A DNA stretch of 64,000 nt from positions 248,001-312,000 of the forward strand of contig CAZMGV010000001.1 in assembly GCA_964565925.1 (NCBI GenBank). The letters run 5' to 3'. The notes beneath the pieces were generated by a model, which saw nothing but the letters and a program-made list of their open reading frames with translations, ran no database searches and was not told the DNA's origin. A program made the translations under genes and the position numbers. Below are positions 9,626 to 19,068 of the stretch, one piece after another; position 1 is the first letter of the stretch, and each line of letters begins with the position of its first letter. Source of the DNA: CAZMGV01 sp964565925 (GTDB lineage: Bacteria > JAGRBM01 > JAHCIT01).

Positions 9626-10063
9626 ATGTCTGAAGCCGACGGAACCCCGACATTTCCCTCGAAACCGGTCCTCACCCACTACGCGATCCGCGTAAAAAAC
9701 CTGGACCGGACCATCGAGTTCTATGAAAAGTTCACGCCCCTCAAGGCGGTCAACCGGCGGCTGGACAAGACGACCGGCGCGGGGGTCGTCTGGCTCCGTC
9801 AGGAATCACCGCACTTCACGATTGTCGCCATCCAGCCAGAACATTTCGAAGGCCCTGAGTTCAGCCAGGAAGGGCTGGAACATCTGGGCTTTGAGCTGCC
9901 ATCCCGGGCCGCCGTGGACGAGATCGCCGGACGGCTGAAAGCCGGGGGTTTCGACGTCTTTCTGGGCCCCCTCTATTACGACAAAATCGTCGGCTACATC
10001 TGCATGGTCCGGGACCCGGACGGACGGATCGTGGAGTATTCAGCCGAGCAGGTCATGGAGTGA
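9626..10063 (+). CDS. VOC (glyoxalase/dioxygenase) superfamily protein
   Basis: The 145-residue protein has one vicinal-oxygen-chelate fold. The first metal-ligand position is the His of LTHYAIRVKNLDRTIEFYE, and the C-terminal module ends with the usual RDPDGRIVEY stretch whose Glu is a common ligand. Such proteins include lactoylglutathione lyases, fosfomycin-resistance proteins and epimerases, and the sequence does not tell which. The ATG at 9626 is chosen because an upstream in-frame start would run deep into rsmB. It lies 11 bases after rsmB and probably belongs to the same transcript. The gap to the aconitase gene is short (77 bases). Confidence 0.82.
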   Translation: MSEADGTPTFPSKPVLTHYAIRVKNLDRTIEFYEKFTPLKAVNRRLDKTTGAGVVWLRQESPHFTIVAIQPEHFEGPEFSQEGLEHLGFELPSRAAVDEIAGRLKAGGFDVFLGPLYYDKIVGYICMVRDPDGRIVEYSAEQVME

Positions 10064-10140
10064 TTTTCGCCCTGATTTCCCCTTTGAGTTTTTCCCCGTC
10101 GATGGGCTAGATGAAAGCCGCGATTAGGAGCCAAACCGCA

Positions 10141-12402
10141 ATGCCTATTATCGAATCCACCCCTGAAGCAGTCGAAAAAGCCTACCAGCTGATGTCCGAG
10201 CGCCTGAAGGTGATCCGCAAGCGCCTGGGCCGCCCCCTGACCTTCATGGAAAAGGTACTGCTCACACACCTGCGCGACCCCGAGACCCAGGAACTGAACG
10301 CCGGCAAGAGCTATCTGCTGGTCCAGCCCGACCGCGTCGCCATGCAGGATGCGACCGCCCAGATGGCGCTTCTCCAGTTCGCGCAGGCGGGCATACCGCA
10401 GGTGGCCGTTCCGTCGACGGTTCACTGCGACCACCTCATTCAGGCTTACGTCGGCGCGAAGGCCGATCTCGATTCGGCCAACGACAAGAACCGCGAGGTC
10501 TACGACTTCCTCGCCAGCATGTCGAACAAGTATGGCATCGGCTTCTGGAGGCCGGGCTCCGGAATCATCCACCAGGTCGTGCTCGAGAACTACGCGTTCC
10601 CGGGCGGCCTCATGATCGGCACTGATTCCCACACCCCGAATGCGGGCGGACTGGGCATGTTCGCTTCGGGCGTCGGCGGCGCGGACGCGAGCGACGTCAT
10701 GGCCGGACTCCCCTGGGAAGTCCTCTACCCCAAGAAGGTCGGCGTCGTGCTCAAGGGCACGATGAGCGGCTGGACCGCCCCGAAGGACGTCATCACCAAG
10801 CTCTGCGGCATCCTGACCGTCAAAGGCGGAACGAACCGCGTCGTGGAATACCTCGGACCGGGCGTGAAATCGATCAGCTGCACCGGCAAGGCCACGATCA
10901 CGAACATGGGCGCCGAACTGGGCGCCACAACGTCGATCTTCCCTTACGACGAACGGATGAAGACCTATCTGAACACGACGAAGCGGGCGAAGATCGCCGT
11001 GATCTGCGACAAATACGCGGACCTGCTCCGTGCCGATCCGGAAGTCGAGGCCGACCCGAAGAAGTATTTCGACGAGGTCGTCGAAATCGATCTCGACAAG
11101 CTCGAGCCGATCGTTTCCGGCCCGCACACGCCGGACCTGGTCCGGCCCGTGTCGGACCTGCCGAAGGACGTGAAGGACAAGGACTACGCCCCGAATCTCA
11201 CGGCGGCCCTGATCGGCAGCTGTACGAACTCTTCCTATGAGGATATTTCTCGTGCGGCGGATGTCGCCCGGCAGGCGAAAGCGGCGGGGCTGAAGGCCAA
11301 AATCCCGCTGCTCATTTCCCCCGGCTCCGAGCAGGTTTATGAAACCATCGCCCGCGACGGGCTGCTGGCGGACCTCGAAGCCATCGGCGGCACGGTGCTC
11401 GCCAACGCTTGCGGCGCCTGCATCGGCCAGTGGAAGCGCGACGACATCAAGAAGGGCGAGAAGAACTCCATCATCAACTCGTTCAACCGCAACTTCCCGG
11501 CCCGCAACGACGGTAACCCGGATACGGCATCGTTCATCTCGAGTCCCGAAGTGGTTGTCGCCTACGCGCTGACCGGACGGCTGGACATGAACCCGCTCAG
11601 TGACGCAATCGGCCCGCTAAAGCTGAAGGCCCCCGCGGCCGCCCCTGAAGTCCCGTCCAAGGGCTTCACGAGCCGCGACTCCGGCTACCAGTCCCCGGCC
11701 AAGGATGGTTCGAAGGTCGAAGTGAAGGTGAGCCCGACGAGCGACCGCCTTCAGCTGCTGACCCCGTTCAAGGCGTGGGACGGCAAGGACTTCGAGAAGC
11801 TCCCGGTGCTGCTCAAGGCCGTCGGTAAGTGCACGACCGACCACATCTCCCCGGCCGGCATCTGGCTCAAGTTCCGCGGCCATCTCGACAAGATCAGCGA
11901 CAACATGTTCCTGGGCGCGATCAACGCCTATACGAAGGAAGCGGGCCGCACGAAGAACCTCCTCACCGGCGCGACCGACGCCGTCCCGGCGGTCGCCCGC
12001 GACTACAAGGCGAAAGGCAACCGCTGGGTGGTATTCGGCGACGAGAACTACGGCGAAGGCAGCTCGCGCGAGCACGCAGCCATGTGTCCGCGCCACCTCG
12101 GCGCGGCGGCGATCGTCACCCGCAGCTTTGCGCGTATCCACGAATCGAATCTGAAGAAGCAGGGGCTCCTGCCGCTCACATTCGCGAACCCGGCCGACTA
12201 CGACAAAGTCCGTGAAGACGACCGCGTGTCGGTGACGGGGCTGTCGTCATTTACCCCCGGCAAGCAGCTCTCAATCACCCTGCATCACTCGGACGGGAAG
12301 ACCGATACGTTCCCCGTGAACCACAGCTTCAACGCCGAGCAGATCGAATGGTTCAAGGCCGGATCGGCCCTGAACCTGCTGGCTAAGCTGGCGAAGAACT
12401 AG
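10141..12402 (+). CDS. Aconitate hydratase, mitochondrial-type
   Basis: This 753-residue enzyme interconverts citrate and isocitrate in the TCA cycle. The [4Fe-4S] ligands are Cys361 in GSCTNSSYED and Cys424 and Cys427 in ANACGACIGQW. The C-terminal swivel domain carries GEGSSREHAA and ARIHESNLKKQGLLPL. These signatures match the eukaryotic mitochondrial aconitase subfamily rather than AcnA (about 890 residues) or AcnB (about 860). The start at 10141 has AGGAG ten bases upstream; an in-frame ATG at 10111 has no such site and is less likely. No other TCA genes are adjacent. Confidence 0.95.
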   Translation: MPIIESTPEAVEKAYQLMSERLKVIRKRLGRPLTFMEKVLLTHLRDPETQELNAGKSYLLVQPDRVAMQDATAQMALLQFAQAGIPQVAVPSTVHCDHLIQAYVGAKADLDSANDKNREVYDFLASMSNKYGIGFWRPGSGIIHQVVLENYAFPGGLMIGTDSHTPNAGGLGMFASGVGGADASDVMAGLPWEVLYPKKVGVVLKGTMSGWTAPKDVITKLCGILTVKGGTNRVVEYLGPGVKSISCTGKATITNMGAELGATTSIFPYDERMKTYLNTTKRAKIAVICDKYADLLRADPEVEADPKKYFDEVVEIDLDKLEPIVSGPHTPDLVRPVSDLPKDVKDKDYAPNLTAALIGSCTNSSYEDISRAADVARQAKAAGLKAKIPLLISPGSEQVYETIARDGLLADLEAIGGTVLANACGACIGQWKRDDIKKGEKNSIINSFNRNFPARNDGNPDTASFISSPEVVVAYALTGRLDMNPLSDAIGPLKLKAPAAAPEVPSKGFTSRDSGYQSPAKDGSKVEVKVSPTSDRLQLLTPFKAWDGKDFEKLPVLLKAVGKCTTDHISPAGIWLKFRGHLDKISDNMFLGAINAYTKEAGRTKNLLTGATDAVPAVARDYKAKGNRWVVFGDENYGEGSSREHAAMCPRHLGAAAIVTRSFARIHESNLKKQGLLPLTFANPADYDKVREDDRVSVTGLSSFTPGKQLSITLHHSDGKTDTFPVNHSFNAEQIEWFKAGSALNLLAKLAKN

Positions 12403-12410
12403 TCCGACGC

Positions 12411-13358
12411 ATGGGAACGCCGCAGCCAGTCTCACGCTCCCTAGCGCCGCACAAGCTGCGGCCCGGGCTGGCGGGAGTGCTGGCGGCGCTGCTCACCTTT
12501 ACGCTCGCGGTTCCCGCCCTCGCCTATCTTCTGCCGCCCGAGATGGCGCTCAAGTTCATGCGCGAGCCCTGGAAGGGGACCGAACCGTTCCGGGTGGTCG
12601 CCAAACACGCGATCACCCGCCCCGGACAGCCGCAAATCCAGACGACAGCCGAGATAGACTTCGGGCCGGCCGGGAACTTCCGCTTCGCCGACAAGGCCGC
12701 CGACGGCTCATTCCTGATCCGCGACACGAAGACCGCCGTCGAAGTGCTGGGCGGCCAGCGGGTGGATCCGGTCGTAGACCTCTACGGCTTCCGGTGGCTC
12801 TTCATGCCGACCTCGCCACCCACGGGCGACCGGTTACAGGAGATCCGGAACCGGGGTTTCGTACTGCCGGACCCGGCGGTCCAGATGATCGTCGACCGGC
12901 TGCTTGTGCGCGGGCTGCGGCTCACCGAGCGGCGGATTACCGCCTGCGAAGACCGCAAAATCCCCTGCTACGTGATCGGTTCGGAACTCGCTCCCCGGCA
13001 CGGCGACCCGGCCCGCAGCGAACTGTGGCTCGACTCCGGCACGTTCCGGCCGCTTCGCTGGATGGAAGTGCGCGGCACGACGGTCATCGACACCCGGTTC
13101 GAGGCGTCCGACACCACGAAGTTCAACGGCTTTCCCGCCAGAATCCGCATCACCGCGCCCGGGATCGAGCACCTGCTGGAAGTGCAGGACCTGATCCGGA
13201 ATCCGAAGTTCGCCGCCGACCAGTTCAATCCGGCACCCCTGCTCGACAAGTATCCGAAACGGGATGAGCCGAAAAAGGACGAGAAGAAAACCGAAGCCGC
13301 CTGCCCGGCGGACGCCGCCTGCGACGCCCTCAAGCCCGCTGACGCTCCCAAACCCTGA
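12411..13358 (+). CDS. Predicted exported protein of unknown function
   Basis: The 315-residue protein begins with a basic stretch and a long hydrophobic segment (about residues 24-44, ending in LAVPALAYLL) that looks like a signal peptide. The mature part is rich in short beta-type segments with WLDSGTFRPLRWMEV and GFPARIRITAPG, reminiscent of the LolA/outer-membrane lipoprotein-sorting fold. That resemblance is weak and is my inference. The tail is charged and low-complexity, with a CPADAAC pair of cysteines near the end. It starts nine bases after the aconitase stop. I do not recognise a family. A periplasmic carrier role is possible but unproven. Confidence 0.72.
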   Translation: MGTPQPVSRSLAPHKLRPGLAGVLAALLTFTLAVPALAYLLPPEMALKFMREPWKGTEPFRVVAKHAITRPGQPQIQTTAEIDFGPAGNFRFADKAADGSFLIRDTKTAVEVLGGQRVDPVVDLYGFRWLFMPTSPPTGDRLQEIRNRGFVLPDPAVQMIVDRLLVRGLRLTERRITACEDRKIPCYVIGSELAPRHGDPARSELWLDSGTFRPLRWMEVRGTTVIDTRFEASDTTKFNGFPARIRITAPGIEHLLEVQDLIRNPKFAADQFNPAPLLDKYPKRDEPKKDEKKTEAACPADAACDALKPADAPKP

Positions 13359-13400
13359 CGCCTTGTTCTTTCGACGATCCCGGTTAATCTCCAGTTCGCT

Positions 13401-13583
13401 ATGACGTGGGTCGAGATGACAGAAAACGACTGGTATTACGCGATCGGGCTGATCCTGTTTCTGCAGATCTACATGTCGTGGATGTTCGCACGGCAGCTGA
13501 AGAAGCATGGTGAGCTGAAGCCCAACGTCTCCCAGCACGGCGCCCCGCGCCCCAAACTGAAACCCGCCAAGAAATCCGGCTGA
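13401..13583 (+). CDS. Small single-span membrane protein
   Basis: This 60-residue protein has one clear membrane helix at about residues 12-33 (YAIGLILFLQIYMSWMF) after an acidic N-terminus, then a basic, Pro- and Lys-rich tail that should face the cytoplasm. It sits 42 bases after the previous gene and 11 bases before priA, so it is likely part of the same transcript. Codon composition matches its neighbours. No family is recognised and the function is unknown. The conserved placement of a real gene could be tested in related genomes. Confidence 0.6.
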   Translation: MTWVEMTENDWYYAIGLILFLQIYMSWMFARQLKKHGELKPNVSQHGAPRPKLKPAKKSG

Positions 13584-13594
13584 GGGCCTACCCT

Positions 13595-16066
13595 ATGGCC
13601 CTTTATGCGCGCGTCGTGGTCAGGGAGCCGCGCTGGAGCGATCTCACCTATTCCGTGCCGGATTCACTGAAGAGCAGGCTCGCCCCGGGCCAGCAGGTTT
13701 TTGTTCCGTGGGGCAAGAAGGAAAAGCGCGGGATCGTCGCCGAAATCACCCGCAAGCCGCCTGAAGGCCTCGATCCAAAAGCCATCAGGCCCGTGTCACG
13801 GACCGACGGCGATGAGCCGCTTCTGGACCGTGACGATCTGGAACTGGCCGCTTGGATTTCCCGTTACTACCGGTGCCCGCTGGGGCCCGCTGTCAAACTC
13901 TTTATCCCTCCGGAAGGCCGCGACCGGCAGAACTGGTTTGTCAGCCTGAAGCTATGGGACGCTCCGGTGGCGGATCTCTCCGAACTGGGCGGCGACGCGG
14001 AGAAACTCCTTGAAGTCCTCATGGACCGGGAGGCGCGGAGTCCGGGGAAAGGCCTGAAAATTGGCGCTGGGCGGATAGGACCGCTTTCGCATCAATCAGC
14101 CGAAAAGGCCCTCGAGGAACTCCAGAGGCACGGACTGATCGAGGTCGAACGGGGCGCGCTCCGCGGCAATATCCGGGAACTGACCGACACGGTCTATACA
14201 CTCGCTCGGAATACCCAAGCCGCGTCGCAGACACTTAAACCGGTGCAGAAACGGATACTCGCGGCGCTCGCCGAAGCGGATGCACCGCTGCCGGCGAAAG
14301 AGTTGCCGGGCAGCTCCACCAGCCGGGCACTTGCGCTCAAAGACCTCGAATCCGCCAGTCTCATACTGAAAACCACGGCCATCCGCCGGCGCAGTGGCGA
14401 TGTGCCCAGTTCCGAAACCGACCTGACGCACGAACCGACCGGCGAACAGACGGCCGCCATTGCGGCTCTCTCCGAAGCGGTCCGGACGGGCGGATTCCAT
14501 CCGTTCCTGTTACAGGGTGTCACCGGCAGCGGGAAAACCGAAGTCTATCTGAAGGCCATCGGAGAAGCCCTTGAGACCGGAAAAGGCGCACTGGTCATCG
14601 TTCCAGAGATCGCGCTCACGCCGCAGACCGCCGGACGCTTTACCTCCCGGTTCCCCGGACAGGTGGCGATACTTCACAGCGGGCTTGGCGCGGGCGAACG
14701 GTTCGACGAGTGGTGGCGGCTCAGGCGCGGCGAAGCGAAAGTCGCCATCGGCACGCGCTCGGCACTTTTCGCGCCGGTCCAGGATCCTGGCCTGATTGTG
14801 GTCGATGAAGAGCACGACACCTCGTTCAAGCAGGATTCGGCACCGAGGTACCACGCGCGGGATTCTGCAGTGAAAATGGCACAGATCCGGAAGATACCGG
14901 TCCTGCTGGGTTCAGCGACGCCTTCGCTGGAAAGCATCGAAAACGTGCGTCAAGGCCGTTACCGGCTGCTGGAACTGACCCGGCGGGTGGCCTCAAGCCG
15001 CATGCCCGACGTGAAAGTGATCTCGCTGCGCAAGGAAGACCGCCGCGAGGAGTACGATCCGGAACGGCCGTGGTTCCTTTCGATGGCGGCGGAGAAAGCC
15101 ATTACGGCGACCATACAGGCGGGCGAACAGGCGATGGTGTTCCTCAACCGCCGGGGCTATTCGCCTGTATTCCCCTGCACTTCCTGCGGACACACCCCCG
15201 AATGTCCCGACTGCGCGATTCCCCTCACCTATCACCACCAGGTGTCGGAACTCCGCTGCCACTACTGCGGTTACGAAACTGACCTGCCGGGAAAATGCAG
15301 CAAGTGCGACGGAACCGAGTTCGACACCAAGGGACTCGGCACCGAGCAGGTGGAGATGGCGCTCAAGGAAAAGTTCCCAAAGGCCCGGACCGCAAGGCTC
15401 GACCGGGATTCGATCCGCAAGAAGGGCGCCCTCGCGAAAATCCTCGACCGGTTCCGGGACCGGGAGATCGACCTGCTGGTCGGCACGCAGATTCTCGCCA
15501 AGGGTCACGACTTCCCCGGCGTCACGCTGGTGGTCGTCGTCAACGCCGATCAGACGCTCCGGGTTCCGGATTTCCGCTCCGAAGAGCGGGCGGCGCAACT
15601 GCTGGCGCAGGTATCGGGCCGCGCCGGACGGAAAGACCTACCCGGCCGGGTGCTGGTGCAGACCTATGAGCCGGAACACCCGGTCATCCAGTGGCTGAAA
15701 ACCCCGAACCGTGAGCTCTGGGATCGCCTGCTCGAAGAGCGCCGGGATCTCGGCTATCCGCCATACGGACGAATTGCGACAGTCGAACTCTCCGATCGGT
15801 CGGAAGCAACGGCGCAGTCGGCCGCTGAACTGCTGGCCGACGCCTGGAAGTTGCCGTCCGGCGTCAAACTTTTCGGTCCGACAGTCCCCCCGCTCGGGAA
15901 GCTCGGAGGCCGGTTCCGGCGCCGTTTACTGCTCAAGGGCACTGATACCCGTTCAATTTCCACCGCCTTGGACCAATTCTATAAAGTTCTTCATGCAGCC
16001 CTTAAACCGGGGGCCTTCCGGGACCTTCAGATTGATCTCGACGTCGATCCACAGACACTTCTGTAA
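13595..16066 (+). CDS. priA: Primosomal replication protein N' (PriA helicase)
   Basis: The 823-residue 3'-5' helicase restarts stalled replication forks. The N-terminal 3'-DNA-binding domain is followed by a helicase core with Walker A GVTGSGKT (residues 308-315), the DEEHD box, and motif VI QVSGRAGR. Between the lobes lies the PriA zinc module with eight cysteines arranged as CTSCG, CPDC, CHYCG and CSKC. The C-terminal domain is complete. Length is normal or slightly long, with extra sequence around residues 125-245. It is the last gene before a strong intrinsic terminator. The call is certain. Confidence 0.97.
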   Translation: MALYARVVVREPRWSDLTYSVPDSLKSRLAPGQQVFVPWGKKEKRGIVAEITRKPPEGLDPKAIRPVSRTDGDEPLLDRDDLELAAWISRYYRCPLGPAVKLFIPPEGRDRQNWFVSLKLWDAPVADLSELGGDAEKLLEVLMDREARSPGKGLKIGAGRIGPLSHQSAEKALEELQRHGLIEVERGALRGNIRELTDTVYTLARNTQAASQTLKPVQKRILAALAEADAPLPAKELPGSSTSRALALKDLESASLILKTTAIRRRSGDVPSSETDLTHEPTGEQTAAIAALSEAVRTGGFHPFLLQGVTGSGKTEVYLKAIGEALETGKGALVIVPEIALTPQTAGRFTSRFPGQVAILHSGLGAGERFDEWWRLRRGEAKVAIGTRSALFAPVQDPGLIVVDEEHDTSFKQDSAPRYHARDSAVKMAQIRKIPVLLGSATPSLESIENVRQGRYRLLELTRRVASSRMPDVKVISLRKEDRREEYDPERPWFLSMAAEKAITATIQAGEQAMVFLNRRGYSPVFPCTSCGHTPECPDCAIPLTYHHQVSELRCHYCGYETDLPGKCSKCDGTEFDTKGLGTEQVEMALKEKFPKARTARLDRDSIRKKGALAKILDRFRDREIDLLVGTQILAKGHDFPGVTLVVVVNADQTLRVPDFRSEERAAQLLAQVSGRAGRKDLPGRVLVQTYEPEHPVIQWLKTPNRELWDRLLEERRDLGYPPYGRIATVELSDRSEATAQSAAELLADAWKLPSGVKLFGPTVPPLGKLGGRFRRRLLLKGTDTRSISTALDQFYKVLHAALKPGAFRDLQIDLDVDPQTLL

Positions 16067-16074
16067 ACGCCTGT

Positions 16075-16100
16075 AAATCCGGGGGTTTTCCGGATTTTTT
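16075..16100 (+). terminator. Intrinsic terminator after priA
   Basis: A perfect eight-base stem (16075-16082 with 16090-16097) and seven-base loop run into six T residues (16095-16100), the standard rho-independent form. It lies eight bases after the priA stop codon and ends the long transcript that begins near hemC. Confidence 0.88.
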
Positions 16101-16115
16101 CAGAGACTGCAGCCG

Positions 16116-16144
16116 TTGCGACACCCGGTAACGGCCACTAGACT
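16116..16144 (+). promoter_or_regulatory. Candidate sigma-70 promoter for the CtpA gene
   Basis: TTGCGA (16116-16121) and TAGACT (16139-16144) are separated by 17 bases, directly between the priA terminator and the protease gene. Each box matches four of six consensus bases. Position and spacing support it, but this is prediction only. Confidence 0.45.
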
Positions 16145-16188
16145 GATCACTAGGCCGCTGGCCCGTTTCCACCGAAAGGCACTTCAGT

Positions 16189-19068
16189 TTGAAAGCCCGT
16201 TCCAAATTCTTTTTCCGCTCGATTGCAGCGCTGACACTATCCGCCTTCCTGTTCGTTCAGGGCTCCCGGGCTGCGGGCACTGACAATGCCGCCAACTACG
16301 ACCTCGGACGCGGAGCGGTTGTCGAAACCGTGCTCAAGTTCGTCGCCGAACAGTATATCGACCCCGGCCGCTTTGACCCCGAGAAAGCGTTCGAGAATAC
16401 CATGAAGGATCTGGAAGCCTTCGTGCCGGAGTTCCGCTGCGATTTCATCAAGGGTTCCAAGCGCTACCGGATCCAGATGAACACGCAGGCGAAGGAAGTC
16501 GATCAGGCCCGGCTTCTCACCTACGACGATTACCTGCGCAACACGAAGATCGTGCTCGGGTTTATCCAGAAGGCGCTGAAGAGCGACATTCAGCTGCCCA
16601 AGATCGAGTACGAAACCGTCAACGGTTTCCTGGAAACCCTCGACCCCCACTCGCGGCTCATGGACCCGGACAACTACGAGGAGTTCGTGGTTGCAACACA
16701 GGGCGAATTCGGCGGACTCGGTGTGCAGATCCAGATGCGCGACAACCAGCTGACCGTGATTTCGCCGGTCGACGATACGCCCGCTGCCCGCGCCGGCATC
16801 CGCCCCGGGGACCGGATCATCAAGATCGAGGACGAATCCACCGACAACATGACGCTGGACGACGCCGTCAAGCGGCTGCGCGGCCCTGCAAACACGCAGG
16901 TGAAGATCACGATCCTGCGGGGCAAGCTGGACCCGTTCGACATCACGCTCACCCGAGACAAGATCCGCCTGAAAGCGGTCGAATCGGCCCTTCTCGATGA
17001 CAGCGTCGGCTACGTGAAGATCAAGAGTTTCCAGGAAAACACCGCCGTCGACATGGAACAGGCGATGGACCAGCTCCAGAAACAGCTGGGCGACAAGGGC
17101 CCGCTCAAGGGCACCGTGCTGGACCTGCGGAACAATCCGGGCGGTCTGCTGGACGAAGCGACGGCGCTGGCGAACCGCTACATCAAGCAGGGCGTCATCG
17201 TGACGACCGTCGATGGCCGCAACACCAAGCCGACGCGCGCGAAGGCCGGCTTTGCGAAGAAATACGGCGAACTGCCGCTGATCGTGCTCGTGAACGAGGG
17301 TTCGGCCTCGGCCAGCGAAATCGTCGCCGGCGCCATCAAGAACCAGAACCGCGGTCTCATCATGGGCCAGCGAACCTTCGGCAAGGGATCGGTGCAGAAC
17401 GTGTTCCCGCTGTCGGACAAGTCGGCGCTCAAGCTGACGGTCCAGCAGTACCTGACGCCGGGCGACATCTCGATCCAGAACATCGGCGTGATGCCGAACA
17501 TCCAGCTCAATCCGGTGGTAGTGGCACCTGAGGAAATCCGGCTACGGGCCCATCAGCGCCCTTACCGCGAGGTCGATCTCGACAATCACCTGCTGGCGCC
17601 GGGTGCCAACGACCAGATTCCGCCGAATGCCGAAAAACCGCAGGTGGAACTGGATTACCTGCTCGAGCCCGATCCCAAGGGCGAGGACGAAGTCGGCAAC
17701 GAAGATCCGAGCAAGCCGTTCTCCAGCACCGAGAAAATGAAGTCCGACCTGGCCAAGGACTTCCCGGTCCAGCTCGCGCGGCAGATCATCGTCGAGGGCG
17801 GCACGTCCCAGCTGCCCGCCTTCCTCGACAATGCGCGCGCAACCATCCGGAAATCGGCCAAGAGCCAGGCTTCGGCTATCGACAAGGCGCTCACCAAAGC
17901 GGGCCTCGACTGGAGCACCGGACCGGGCACCAAGACGGGTGTGAGCCTGGACGTCGCCCTGACCGTTCAGGACGAAAAGGGAGCCGTCATCCCGGCAGCC
18001 ATCTCGGGCAAGAAGAACTACCTCGATCTCAAAGTAACCAACCGCTCGCAGTCGATGCTGTACCGACTGCACGCCTACACGGTCGCCGAGAACGGCTACT
18101 TCAACAACCAGGAGTTCCTCTTCGGACGGATCGCGCCCGGCGCGACGGCCGAAAAGAAGATCCCGGTGACCCTCGGCCACGGACTCTCCGGATGGACCGA
18201 GTATGTGAAGGTCGCATTCGAATCCGGCGACAACGAAAAGATCTACGAAATCGACCTGCCCGTATCGATCGCCCGCGCGCCGGGCCCCCGGTTCGATCTC
18301 ACCTATACGCTCTCCGACAATCCGCAGACGAGCCCGCTGATCAAGGGTGACGGCGACGGACTGATCGAGGCGGGGGAGACCGCCGGCATAACCTTCAAGG
18401 TCAAGAATACCGGCAAGGGGGATTCGGAGCGGGTCTTCATCCAGCTTCGCTCGAAGTCCGCCCAGCTCGTCGAAGTCGGAACCACCGGCACCCGCTACAT
18501 GATCAAGGGTCTCAAAGCCGGAGCGACCGATACCGTCCTGATCCCCGTCCGGGTCAGCAAGGACTTCATCGAGCCGAAGGTCACCCTTCCCCTCCGGATT
18601 TCCGATGCGAACTTCCCGGTGGAGATCAGCTCGGATATCGATCTGCCGGTGTCCCAGGGCCCCGCGGCCCACGCCCGCGACCCGATCGTCACCGGCAAGC
18701 CGGTCACGATGTCGGCCCCGGCGATTCAGGTCGACCAGAACGTGAATGCGGGCCTGACGGTGAACGACCGGATGTTCAAAATGAGCGGCGAGGTCGTCGA
18801 TGACGGCGCCGTGAAGGACCTGTTCATTATGGTTAACGGCCGCAAGGCGTCGTACCAGTCGTTCGAGCAGGCAGGGCTCGCCAAGCTCGACAAGTACCCC
18901 TTTAACGTCAGGGTCCCGATCAAGACGGGGCTGAACCGGGTGATCATCGTGGCGCGGGATTCGGCCAATCTGACCTCCGCGCAAAGCTTCACGGTCTGGC
19001 AGACGGACGGTCCGCTGCCCGGATCGACCGCCCAGCGCGAAAGCCCCACTACCCGTCCGACACCTTGA
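16189..19068 (+). CDS. CtpA-type S41 carboxy-terminal processing protease with long Ig-like tail
   Basis: The 959-residue protein starts at TTG behind GAAAGG, with an export signal at residues 1-30 ending RAAG. Next come the family N-terminal domain with LDPHSRLMDP, a PDZ domain (about 170-255, GDRIIKIED) and the S41 core. The catalytic pair is the Ser in NEGSASASE (residues 372-376) and Lys399 in GQRTFGKG. The typical protease ends near residue 460. Here about 500 residues follow: an acidic linker and a beta-rich region with DGDGLIEAGETAGITFKVKN near 717, resembling CARDB adhesion-type modules. The enzyme likely trims periplasmic proteins at their C-termini. It overlaps the rhomboid gene by TTGA. 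The protease call is firm, the tail function unknown. Confidence 0.93.
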   Translation: MKARSKFFFRSIAALTLSAFLFVQGSRAAGTDNAANYDLGRGAVVETVLKFVAEQYIDPGRFDPEKAFENTMKDLEAFVPEFRCDFIKGSKRYRIQMNTQAKEVDQARLLTYDDYLRNTKIVLGFIQKALKSDIQLPKIEYETVNGFLETLDPHSRLMDPDNYEEFVVATQGEFGGLGVQIQMRDNQLTVISPVDDTPAARAGIRPGDRIIKIEDESTDNMTLDDAVKRLRGPANTQVKITILRGKLDPFDITLTRDKIRLKAVESALLDDSVGYVKIKSFQENTAVDMEQAMDQLQKQLGDKGPLKGTVLDLRNNPGGLLDEATALANRYIKQGVIVTTVDGRNTKPTRAKAGFAKKYGELPLIVLVNEGSASASEIVAGAIKNQNRGLIMGQRTFGKGSVQNVFPLSDKSALKLTVQQYLTPGDISIQNIGVMPNIQLNPVVVAPEEIRLRAHQRPYREVDLDNHLLAPGANDQIPPNAEKPQVELDYLLEPDPKGEDEVGNEDPSKPFSSTEKMKSDLAKDFPVQLARQIIVEGGTSQLPAFLDNARATIRKSAKSQASAIDKALTKAGLDWSTGPGTKTGVSLDVALTVQDEKGAVIPAAISGKKNYLDLKVTNRSQSMLYRLHAYTVAENGYFNNQEFLFGRIAPGATAEKKIPVTLGHGLSGWTEYVKVAFESGDNEKIYEIDLPVSIARAPGPRFDLTYTLSDNPQTSPLIKGDGDGLIEAGETAGITFKVKNTGKGDSERVFIQLRSKSAQLVEVGTTGTRYMIKGLKAGATDTVLIPVRVSKDFIEPKVTLPLRISDANFPVEISSDIDLPVSQGPAAHARDPIVTGKPVTMSAPAIQVDQNVNAGLTVNDRMFKMSGEVVDDGAVKDLFIMVNGRKASYQSFEQAGLAKLDKYPFNVRVPIKTGLNRVIIVARDSANLTSAQSFTVWQTDGPLPGSTAQRESPTTRPTP

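Noticed and set aside
10111..10140. ATG at 10111 as the aconitase start
   Set aside because: It has no ribosome-binding site, whereas 10141 has AGGAG at a normal distance and fits the family length.
17542..18984. 480-codon minus-strand frame opposite the CtpA tail
   Set aside because: The CtpA frame continues with coherent beta-type sequence and a coupled downstream gene, so the opposite frame is a shadow.
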